DNA from: Nocardia veterana NBRC 100344
GTDB lineage: Bacteria; Actinomycetota; Actinomycetes; Mycobacteriales; Mycobacteriaceae
Reading direction: 5' to 3'
NCBI RefSeq assembly: GCF_000308855.1
Contig: NZ_BAGM01000117.1
Location: 124,001 to 188,000 of the forward strand
Length of the DNA stretch: 64,000 nt
The position numbers and the translations under genes are program-made. Positions 1 to 12,000 of this stretch are shown piece after piece (position 1 is the first letter of the stretch; each line of letters begins with the position of its first letter). The notes below the pieces were generated by a model. The model saw only the letters and a program-made list of their open reading frames with translations. It was not told the DNA's origin and searched no databases.

Positions 1-1
1 G

Positions 2-3000
2 GTCCGGCGCGGGGTCATCGAACCGCCGACTCCGGCGGCGAATCCGATAGCGAGTCAATACGATCGGCAGGTCCTCGAGCTTCTCGTCGGGGGGCGAAGC
101 GTCCACGCGATCGCAAAGGCGCTCGATTCCGGTGTGACCACCGTGAAGCAGACCCTCGCTACACTGCGCGAGCGAACCGCGAGCCGAACGAACGCGCAAC
201 TGGTTGCGAAGACCTGCCGGTACCTCGACCTGACGCCGAGCGCAGTACCGGCAGAAATCCCGAGACCCACACCGGACCCGCACGCTTACGGGATCGACAT
301 GCTGGTTCTTGCCGCGGCCGGATTATCGACCAGGGAAATTTCGTACCGCCTGCAGCTACCGATCAGGTTGGTCAGCAATCGGATTCGATCGATCGCGCGA
401 TTGCTCGATATCGATGTCCGGCGCGACGAGGGGGATGCACCGCACGCGCCAGTCGGCGACCGGACTGCGGCTGACGAGAACACCCCCCGTTTCGCGCCGG
501 ACACGCTGATAACTCTCATCCGGGATCGGGTGGGAGAGTTGGGGATACTCGATCCGCGGAGCTTGCGTGTTCGTCTCACCGACGCCGAAATCCGAGCGAT
601 CCGGCGCGCGCTGCACGGTTCGACCGCGGGCTCAGATTCGCAGCCGCCCCACGCGAGCCCAACCGATGTCGACGGTTCGAAGAAATTCCTCCGACTGAAA
701 CTCGGCTCCTGGAGCCGGATCATCGATCTCCGAATCAACTCCTGCACTGTGGATTTCCGACCGGTCACCATCGAACAGCTCGAAATCCTACGCGCCCTGG
801 CCGACGGGCAGCCGGTGGTCGCGATCGCCGCTTCGATGGGCATGACCACCGGCACCGTACGCCGCCGAATCGCTGCCTTGGCGGCGAAGTTCGGGACCCG
901 TAACGATCGCGCCGCCGTGGTCGGCGTCGCCGCGGTGCATGGGCTCATCGAGGTCGGCAACGCCTTGCGGGTCAATGATCTGTCGCCGACGGAATATCGA
1001 CTGCTCCGGCTCAGATCGGACAATGTCAGCATTTCCGAGTGTGCCGTGGCGCTGGGCGCAACCCAGCCTCAACTGCTCGAAATTCTCACTCGTCTGCGCA
1101 CCCGCACCGGCTGCCGGACCACCGCTGAGCTGATTGTCCGAGCGGCGCCCTTGCTCGCCGCGGCGGACCTCGGACCGGCCGAGTCCGACCCGGATCGCGG
1201 CGAACTTCGCCGGGCCGCGACAGGACTGCCGCGACTGCTGAGCACTGCCGCATTCTGGCTGCTCCGCACCGAAACCCCCGAGCAGGGTCTCGATCATCTG
1301 CGAGCCGCGGCCGACCTGTTCGAGATGCTCAGCGCCGACATTCCGGCCATTCGACCGGCCGCGCAGCTCATTCGCGACCTTCACGATCAGCTCGCCGTGG
1401 TTCCGAGCGGAGCCGAAGGCGCGGAACGGATGTTCGCGCTGACCTTCGACCGCCTGTTCGCCGACCCGCACACCACCTCCGTCATCGACCGCGCCCTGAT
1501 GGCCCTCCGTAAGCTCGCCCGGATGCCGGCGGCAGCAGCTGCAGATTTCGAAACACAGTCCACCGCAGCGGGTCTCATCGGGCGCGTGCGTACCACGGTG
1601 CTGCTCGCCGCGCTCGGGTGTTCGGTACCGCAAATCGCTCACCTGCTGGCAGTGTCGACGCACACCGTGCACGGCTACGTCGCCCGCGCGGGAGCCGAAC
1701 TGGGGGCCACCGGTCTCGTCGGCACGGCGCTGGCCGCCGCCCGCCGCGGCTTGCTGCCCCGCTACGAATACCGAATCCGGCCCTCCGCTCCGGTGCTGTT
1801 GTCCGACCTGGACCAGCAGATCCTGCAGCTGTCCGCACAGGGTCGGTCCATGCGGGAGATCGCCGCCGAGCTGAACGTCAGCCTGGACCGGGTACGAGGT
1901 GCGCATTCGCGGGTAGCGCGGGCATTCGGCACCTCGGGCCGAATCCCGGCACTGCTCGCCGCCGCCGACTACGGGCTCGTCACGCTCGAACCGGTGGCCC
2001 GGTCCTCGGACGAATCCACGGCGACACTGTCCCCGCGCCTGGCCGAGGTGCACGAACTGCGGCGCCGCGGCCTGTCGTACGCCGATATCGCGGCGCGACT
2101 GGGGATCTCGCGCGATACCGTCCGCGACTACGTGGACCGGATCGAGGGCGCACTCGGCGCTCGGGTCACGACTGCCGAGCCGGCCGACGTGGTCGAGGTG
2201 GTCGAGGTGTCCGAGGGTGAAATGCAGCTCTTGCGCATCGCGGCGGACGGCTCGCTGATCGGATCGCTCGGTACCGCGCTCGGAGTCGGTCCGGCGCGCG
2301 TCTCCCGGATACTCGCCGAACTGTCGGCGCTCGTCGCATCGGCGACGTCGGTGCGCGTGGCCGGCATACGGCTCGACAACCTGCGGCTCACTCCCCCGCA
2401 GGCGCAGAACCTGACGGCGCTGGCCGAAATCGTACCGGGGGCCGGGAGCGAACTGACGGCCGATGAGCTACGCGCCGCCCGAGAACGGCTCGCCGAATTG
2501 GAACGGCGGCGGCCCAAGGGCAAGAGCCGGCGCCCTCGAGGAACGGCCGCCACCGGGAAGCCGGCCGCTGCCCAGGTACCCGCATCCGTCGGTCGCGCTG
2601 CGCCGACCGATGTCGCCGATGCACTCGGCCTCCCCGGGAGCAGCCGATCCGAATACACTCCCGGACCGACGGCATTGCCCGGCCACAGTGACAACCCGGG
2701 CATCGTCTTCGCCGCGGATCCACGTCTCGACGCCGACGCCCGGGCCGACAACGGTGGCCCGGCCGCCACCGGAGCTCCTCGCGCTGTGCTGGATCTGGTT
2801 CTCGATCCGGGGACCACCGATCAGGTGCCCGCCGCTCGCGCGCAGCTGCGTGCGCAGCTGCGCGATTGGCGGGACGGTGACGTCGCCGGGAATGCGGAGT
2901 TGCTGCTCACCGAGCTTGCTACCGCCGCACTGGACAATCCCCGGGTACAGGCGCGTATCACGGCGACCGTCACCGGCAGCGCGGGCACCCGCCGGTTGCG

Positions 3001-6000
3001 TATCGAGGTGAGCGGGACAGACCTGCAGGCACGAAACTCGGAGCGTGCCGGGGAGTCGATCTCTGGTGGCTGGGCTCGTGGCTTGTTCCGCGCCCTCGCA
3101 CATCGCTCCGGAGTCCTCGCCGCGACAGCCGAAGCGCCCGCGGTCGCTTGGTTCGAAATCCACGAAGAGGTGGCGGGACCGAACTATTCGGCCGCGAATT
3201 CGATGCGCAGACGCGCGGCGGCCAGGCGGCCGGCCACGGCCGATCCCGCTCTGACGGGACTGATCGACGCGATCTACGAGGGCATCGGCGATCCGAATCG
3301 AGTCGGTGACGGCACCATCATGGATGTCGTCCGCAACGAGGCCCGTACCGGTCGGCCCACCCGGAACCGGTGGCATGCGGGTAAGGCCGGAGACCTCATC
3401 AACGGCCTGCGCAAGTGGCTGAATGCCACTCCCGGTGCGGCGCAGTCCGATATCGCGATCGCTACCCGTGCGATCGACGAGCTCCGCGCCGCCTTGGCCG
3501 AGACCGGCGCACCGGTCGCGGCCGAGCCCTGGCCGGCGCGCACCCACGCCGCGATCACCGAGGAACTCCGCGCGGCCGACGGCCCGATGCGTGCGCACCT
3601 GGCCCGCATCCTCGCCCAGCTCGACAAACTGAAACCGGGCGCCGCGCCGGTCGCGCCGGAGCATCGCGCCCGGTTGGAAGAACTCGCCCGTGCCGTCGAG
3701 CGCTGGCTGCAGATCGCGCAGACCGATCTCGGCGACGAGCCGTCGGCCGGGCAAGTGCCACATACTGCCACCGCTCGACGAGACCACCTTGCCGAAGCCA
3801 ACGACAGATATCGGGCCGCGACCGAGGCTCTCGCTCAGCAGGCGGCGAAAGTCGATGCCGCACCGGCCTATTCGTCACTGTGGCGCCGCAGTCAGGCCCC
3901 GCTCGAGGGTGTCCGTCTCGACACGCTCGCGCACACCATCGAGGGGCTGGCCGCGGAATCGGCTCGGCTGGAAGCAGATCCGGCGCAGGCAGCCGTACTC
4001 CAGCGGATTCGGCACGCCTGGACGGCAGCCTACGAGCTCTGGAATCTCGCGCGACAACCGCACGCCGTGGCCGCTGCCCCCGCCCGCGTCGAAGCGTTGA
4101 TCTCCTACGCCGACGCGACACGGCGATGGCTGGCCGCGCTGGTGGACCGTACCGATGCGGCGCACAGATCGGCCGCCGAACAGCGTAGGGCTCACGTCGC
4201 CGACGACTATCGCGAGGCGGACCGCCGGGTTCGCGAGCTGCTGCGGACCCTGACGGACCAACTCGACGAACCCGTTGAGCCGGTACTCGCTACACCGTCC
4301 GAGTCGCCGCCACAAACCCGAGCCGTCGACGGGGAGCCCTGGCTCGACCTGCCACTTCCGGCGCCGCACAAGGAAACCGACCTAGGGCACGCGGCCGGGG
4401 TCACCGATATCGGTCGCCGGCCGACCAATCAGGACGACTTCGCCATCGCCACCGCGGTGATCAACGGCGAACAGGTGACGCTGGCCGCGGTCTGTGACGG
4501 GACCTCCGGAGAGGCAACCCGTAGCGACCGAGCCGCTGCCGTGGGATCGGCCGCGGCGTGCGCGGTTCTCGAGCAGGAAGCCGCGGCCGTGGCGGCGGGT
4601 CGGGCCTGGGATCCGGCGGCCGCCCTGGCAAAGGCCGCGCAGGCGGCTCAGGACGCGGTGCTGCGCCTGATCGCCGAGGAGTTCCCCGGTTGCGATATGC
4701 CACCGGTGAGCACGATCGTGCTGACCCTGGTCACACCGACCCAGGTGTTCACCGAATGCGTCGGCGACTCCCGCGCCTATTGGGTTCCGTTGGACCACGG
4801 CCCGGCGATCCAGCTGACCACTGACGATTCGGGGCTGGAGAAGTACATCCGCGACATGGGTGTCAGCCCGGAACGGGCCGCGCGCATGCCGCACGCATCC
4901 TCGCTCACCCGCGGCCTGGGCGTGAAATACGAATGGCGGCAACCGGAACCGACCGCTCACTCGACCACCGGCCGCGGTGTGGTCGTGCTCGTTTCCGACG
5001 GTCCGATCAAGAAGATCGGCACGCCGGATGCGATCGCTGACCAGATCCGTAACCAGCTGGCCCGGACGTCGGGGAATCTCCTCGCCGCAGCACGAGGGTT
5101 CGCCGAGGCCGCCATCGATGCCGGCACCCGTGACAACGTCACCGTGGTCCTGATCGCGGGGCCGAGCCGCGCCGAGCACACAGAACCGGCGAGTAAAGCG
5201 GCGGCCTCGTCGCCGTGGAGCACACCGCGACCCCGGCCCGTTCGCAATCGGGTGGATCCGCGGACGCTGCCCTGGACCAACTCGCACGCGGACATCGGTC
5301 GTGCAGCGCATCGGCCGGCGCGGGCCGGCGGCACACCGCATGCGAAGCAGTCCCCAGCGGGCGAAACCTGGATCGCGAAGCTGCCCGGCAACCGTTTCGC
5401 TCCCGAACTGGTTACCGCTGTGGACCCGGACAATCCGTATGGGCCCAACGCGCGCAGCAACCCCAGGCCCGGCCCCGAGCCACCCATCCCCGGCGCAGGT
5501 CCCGGCGCGGCGGCACCCGCAGCTGTTTCCGAGGCGACCGCTCCCTCTGCGCAGCCGAGCGTGGGGTGGCGGCAGCCGGCCCGGGGCGCCATGCCGCCCA
5601 GTCGGAGCGATATCGCCGACGCCCTGGACATCGCATCACGCCGGGCGGATTCGGACACGGCGATCGGAGCTGTTCCCGGCGGTGTCAAGCCCTGGATCGC
5701 CACGCGATTCGGATCCGGCGGGACCGATGATTCTGGACAGTCCCACTCCGAGCGACCAGGCCCCGCTCCGCAACACCCAGCCGACGATCCGCTGTCTCCA
5801 CCGATTCGCCGCGCGTTGCAAAAAGCTCAGCACCGGGTCGCCGAAGTGACCGCGGAGGCGCTGGCCCCACTGCGGGCGCTGGGCGTGAAAACCGGACCCC
5901 TGCATCTGAAGACTGTCGACGCGATCGATCCGCTCATCGATCACCTCGAGGACTGGCGAATGCGGCGGCTGGAGCACACGCTGCGCAGACTTGTCGCGGA

Positions 6001-9000
6001 CGATGTCGCCGCCGCGGTGCTGGACGAGAACGAGCTGTTGGTGAAGGCCGTCGACCACTACCGGAAGCTGCGACCGCTGATCGTCAACGCGCACCGGTAC
6101 CTGGCAGAGGTCCGCACGGCGCTGTCCGTCCTGGCCGCCCGGGACATCATCCGGGCGCAGGGATTGCAACCGGCGGGCGAGGGCGTGGGAGTCGGAACGG
6201 ATCGGGTAGTGGTCATCGCGCCGCTCTCCGGGCCGCAGGAGTGGCTCCTGCGCAACGATGTTCGGGCTTGGGCGGCGAAGGCAGGCGTCCCGATCCACTA
6301 CCGGCACGTGTCCCTGGCCGCGGACGGCACGGTCGTCGACGAGCCCGCATCGCCGACGAACCCCGGGTTCGCCGATGCGACCGGCGACCACTACTACGGT
6401 GACGAGGTCGCCCGCTTCTGGATGAGAGACCTCATCGATGAGCGACCGTTCGAAGTGAAGCTCGGTGAGGCTGTCGCGTCCGGAGTGGAGTCGAGAAAAC
6501 TCCTCAAAGGCGATGAGGGCGACGCCACCATGGCCCGGTCCGTCCATCGCATCGACTTCGAAAACGGGTATATCGCGGTCGCGAAGGTCGTGCGCAATGC
6601 CGAGCAGGCCGCCGCCGAGGATCTGGCGCCGACGATCTACGAGAGCGTCGGTGCCGATCCGGTCGCGACCTGCTTGGCCACCGACGTCCCCGGTACCGAA
6701 GGGTGGCCGGACCGTGATCACACGATCTTCGCCGAATTCGTGCCGGGCGTCGGCTCGTCGAGACGGTCACCGTATGTGGGGCACGAGAACTGGCACGACT
6801 ACGTGGCTCTACCCGCCGCCAAGCGACAGCGTCTGGGCGACCTGCTGACCGCCGTGTGGGATCGCTACGAGGGCAAGAACCTGGTGGCCGAATTCAACTT
6901 TCTGCTACGCCCCTTCGACTTCAGCAACAGCTTCGCATTCCCTGGGGAACCGGGAGACTCGGCCGAGCATTCCGCTCGACTCGATGGCGACTACCACACG
7001 GTGCCGCTCGCAGTGCTGGAGGAATACCGCCGGAATATCGTCGAACGGTGGCAGCGGTTCGAACGCCGGAACAAGAAGTCTTGGCACGAGCGCGTCCTGC
7101 AGGAAATGGACGCGGTGGTGAGAAAAGCCCCACCGCCGTCGCCGGACGCGTCCGGACCACGCCCTCTGGACGTGCTGTTGGAGCGGCTCTACACCGAGCT
7201 GATCAACAAGCTCCCGCTGTCGCTCCCGGACGATCTACCATCCGTCGTCAACCGCATGTCGGTGGTGGTCCGCCTACGCCGCATGGCCGCAGAAATGTCG
7301 GGCGAAGTTGCGGGCGCCGATATCGCGGCGCTCAACCACGTCATCAAGCTCTATCGGGCCGAGTCGATACGAGGCGTGAGCACCGACGATCTCACCGAAG
7401 CCGGGCACTTCGAAAACGCCTCCGGCGTCATGCTCGGAGAGGTCTATCTGGACTTCCTGCACGAACGTCTGTCCGACCTCATGCAGGGCGTGCCGTATCC
7501 GGCTCTGACCACCCGCTCGGAGGCCGAATGGCAGGCGTGGTTCGACCGCGAGATCGCCGCGACGACCCGTCCGCGCGTGCTGCAGGACTGCATCAATCAG
7601 GTGGTCGAGGGACTGCGTGCACTCGGGCACACCGCCGCATCGCTGCGCCCCGGCGAGAACCAATGGCAACATCTCCAGCGGGCGATCGAAGCCCAGCTCG
7701 TTGCGACCGAATTCGATTCCGCCGCCGACGAACCCCTCGCGTACGTCCTCGAGGCCGTGGAAAACAAGACCGGCGGAGTCGATACCGCCGTCGTTCTCGT
7801 CGACCACGGTGCGGGCGACAGCATGCACACCTATCTGGTCACGAATGTCGACGGCACCGCCGTCATCTTCGACACCGATACGGGTGGGGCCGACCCGCAA
7901 CAGGTTCCGCGCGTTCGCACCCGAGAGAAGTGGACGCAAGCCCACCGCAGCGCCGACAAGGCCTACGTCGCCTACCTGAAAAACGACAACGGCAGCTTTG
8001 CACCGGTTTTCGCCTTCGATGACGAACTCACGACACCACGCTCGGGCGCCGTCACCGGGCCGCCCCGCGGCGCCGAAGAAGCACCGAAGGCGGGCTCCGC
8101 GGTCGAGCACAACGCACTCTCTCTGCCGACCGAAGAGCAGATATACGTACTGGCGAACGAAGAACTCCTCACCGAGTTCCCAACGTTGCGGCATGTTCTG
8201 ACGGCAAGCGAATACCGGGCTCTCGGGAGCGACCGGGGCGTCGAGATGCCCCGCGAGGTGGCCCACGCCCTGCACGATGTCGCGGTCCGGTACGGGCAAC
8301 AGCTGGAAGGAACCTACAAGACGGTTCACTTGTTCGGCCATTACGCCATCCTCACCGAGAAGGACAGTAGCGCAATCAAGCTGGACTTTTCGGTCTGGCC
8401 GGAGATCGAAATGCACGCGGTATTCACCCGAGTCGCGGAAGGGATGGCAGTGCCGGCGCAGGTGCTGTTGCCGCGGGTTCTGCACGTCGAACGGGATACC
8501 CAAGGGAAAGTTCTATGGGCGATCCAGGAACGTGTGGAAGGCGGTCCGGTAAAGAATTTCGCTGACCAGGACGTCGGGCCGGCAATCAAGGCGTATCGAC
8601 AAATACTACGAGCAGTGCCCGTTATGCGGGACCGCGACCTGGAAGTCGCCGGGCAGGCTCCACCCGGAGTTCTTCTCATTCCCGACGACTATCCGGAATC
8701 GGGTGATACCGAAGGTTTCTATCGGATGCTGATGGACCATACCGAAAAGGTCTATCAACACTACAACAATTCGGAAGACCCGGCGATGGAGCCGTACCGG
8801 GCCATGTTCAGAGAACTGCACTTCCCTCGGTCGATTACCGAAGGATTGGAGCGGTTCATCGACTATCTGCACCCCCGTAGATTTTATGCACTACACGCGG
8901 ACCTTACGACAGGAAATGTTTGGCGGACGCCCCGCGGCGTGGTCGTCGGTGATCCATTGGGGCTATATGGACCGGAAATATACGAAATTGCCGTAAGCAT

Positions 9001-12000
9001 ATACCGATCCCCGGGGAATACCTCGGCCCGGGATGTACCGATAAGTCCGGAGATCGCAGCCTTTTTCGCGTTTCTCGACGTCGCACGAGTCCTGAACGAC
9101 ACGCTCAATCTCATGCAGGAGGCGATGTCGGCCGAGCCGGACCTTAAGAAACTGTACAATGCGGCCCGGTACATCAACACTGCGCTCGGCGCCGCAAATT
9201 TCGCTTGGGGAGTGGATACCGCCTTCCCGGTGTCGCCCGACCAGATTGCACGTTCCGCTCTTCGGCAGCGAGTCCTCCGAGACGTGCGGGCCGTGGTCGG
9301 CGACGAACGGCTGGCGAATACGATTACTGCCGAGGCATTTACACGGATGGATAGCGGCCCCGGAGCCGTGATCGCCTACGCCCTGGACTTGGCGGCGACC
9401 CACTTTTCCGAAACGTCCGACGCCGAAGGCGGGCCGGGCACCCCGCCGACGGCCGAAGCCGGCAATCGTGCGATCGCTCGCGCCCGCGGGCTGCCGGTGT
9501 CCGTGACGGACTCCGAGACGACCCGCACCACTGCGGCGCGGGTGAATCCCGAGCATCGGCAAGAACTGCTCGAACTGCTGGCCGCCGGTGCGGATAAACA
9601 TGCTGTCGTCGACGAGCTGAACCTGAGCTCGGACGAAATCCGTGCGCTCAGAGATGCGGTGGCCCAGGAGTGGGGGATTCGTCCCGAAGAACCGCTGCTG
9701 GTCGCCGAAGCGTTCCGGCGCGGCCATCTTCGTCCCGAGCGGGTCGACACCGATGCCGTCGACAGGTTGCGGCCGCCCCAACGCCTGGCCTTCCTGCATC
9801 GATCACGGGGCAAATCGATTGCCGAAGTCGCAGCCGCGATGGGCATTTCCACGGCGACAGCTCAGCAGTACCTCAACGAGGGCCGACGAGCGCTGGGCGC
9901 CAAAACCGCATCCGAGGCGATGGCGCGGCTCGTCCTCGGTCTCGATGCGCGTGCCGACCGAATCCTGGCGGCTGACCGTCGATCCGCGAAGCAGCGCACC
10001 TCGGCAGCGCCGTCAGCGGATGTCGCAGTTGGGCACGACACGGACGGCCCGACCGCGCAGCGACGTGGTGGCGGCGGTCGCACGACACCGCTCCCATGGC
10101 AGGAAAGCTATGACCTCGGTACCGAAGTCGACCCGACCACCGGCAGCCCCCATCGGCACACCGCCGCCCACATTTCTCGGGACGCGCCGATGGAAATCTT
10201 GGCGTTCAACCGCGACCCGCGTACCGGAAAGCCTTGGCACGCGGGAATATTCGGCAAGAAGTGGGCGCGGCCGGACGCCTCCGCCCACGGCGACAACGAG
10301 CAAGCCCCCGCAGCGACCGCCGGTTCCGGCGACGTAAGCCCGATTCCTCGCAACTTCCTGGGCCTACGGCGGCGGACGCACGCCGATATCGGAGACTCTG
10401 CCGACCCGAACCGAAATTCCGTCTGGCGACTTCTGACGGATTCCCCGCTCTACCGTCTCGCCGTCGCCAATGATCTTGCCACGGGTATCGGTGATCAACT
10501 CACGACGATTGCCACGGGGTTGATCGTTACCGCGGAAGCAGGCCCGGGCTGGGCCGGCGCGATTACTTTCGCCAACTACTTCCCACACATCGTCTTCCAG
10601 CCGGTGGCCGGCGCCCTCGCGGGTTCCCATCATCCGAGAAAAATCCTGCCGTTGGTCGGAACACTCGGTTTCGGTGCTTCGGCCTTGGCGACCGCGTTTC
10701 TCATCGAGGGAACGCCGTATATGCCCGAAGTGCTGCTCGCAACTTCTGTGGTGAAAGCCGGCGCCAGCGCGGTGTACACCCACAGTTCGAATCAAATGAA
10801 ACTCCACCTCGCCGGTCAGGAGCGAATTACCGCACACAGCAAGCTCACTCAATACCTCAGTGCGGTTCCGCAGCTGGCAGGTCAAATGCTGGGGACCGGG
10901 TTGGTGAGTTTGGGCCGACCGATAGCATCGGCACTCGATTCGGCGGCGTTCGCCTGGAACACGTTGACGGCCCGGAAGTTCCGAGATCTGCCGATACCGA
11001 TGCGCACGGACACCAGCTGGCGCGGACTGCGGCGAGGTATCGCAGACAGCGTCCAACTGGTACGCAACGATCCGATACTGGTACGCAATATCGAAACGGT
11101 CACGGCTGCGAATTTCTTCTATTCCGTGCAGGCCCTCGGCACCGCGACGACAATCGTGGAATCCGATCTGAATTGGTGGCAGGGCGGTGCTCTCTCCGCC
11201 GCCTTCCCGATCGGGTTCCAGCTGGGCACCAAGATCGGCTCCGCAGCGCTGAAATACGTCGACGGCTCGGCGCCCCGGCCATCGCGCCGGATCCACCTGC
11301 CGACCACAGTGGACGGCTGGCATACCACCCGGATCGTGGGGGTGGCGGCGGCGGGGCTGGTGCAGGCTACCTATACCGGACCCGGCGGGCTTTTCCTCGG
11401 CATACTCACCAATATGGCGGCCGTCGGCGCTGCCGGGGTGAATTACATACAATACGCCAATTCGACGATTCCCGCAGAAATGCGCAGCGGTGCCTCCGCG
11501 ATCATACAAACCCCGAGCCGAGCCGGATCGGCTGTAGGCGGGATAGTCGGTGGGCTGACCCTCGGTGCGATAGGGCTACAGAACACCAACACGATTCTGG
11601 CCGGCACGTTCCTCGGCTACGCGGCCACCTCGCTCGCACTGTACGGCCGGCGCAGGAAGCAGCGCACCCGGGAAGAGTTGCTCGACGACTGCCTGGATCG
11701 CACGTCCCGGATCATCCACGCCCTCGGAAGGGACGCGGCCGGTCCGCCACGTGGCAAGGACCGAACCCACAAGACTCTGAGTAGACGCATCAAAGCTCGC
11801 TTGGTCGAAACCTCGCTTCACACCGATACGGCCGATCCCCTCGAGCCGATCATCGAGGAAGTGAAGAACAAGGACATCACCGGTACCGATACCGCGGTCG
11901 TACTGATCGACAACGGTGCCGAAATGCACTGCTACACAATCACCAATACCGGCCCGGGCCGCGCCCTCATCTTCGACACGAATGTCAAGCACTCCGTGCG

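Noticed and set aside
134..136. GTG as start of the giant gene
   Set aside because: The upstream 44 codons are open and encode the first half of an HTH repeat; the gene continues beyond the left edge.
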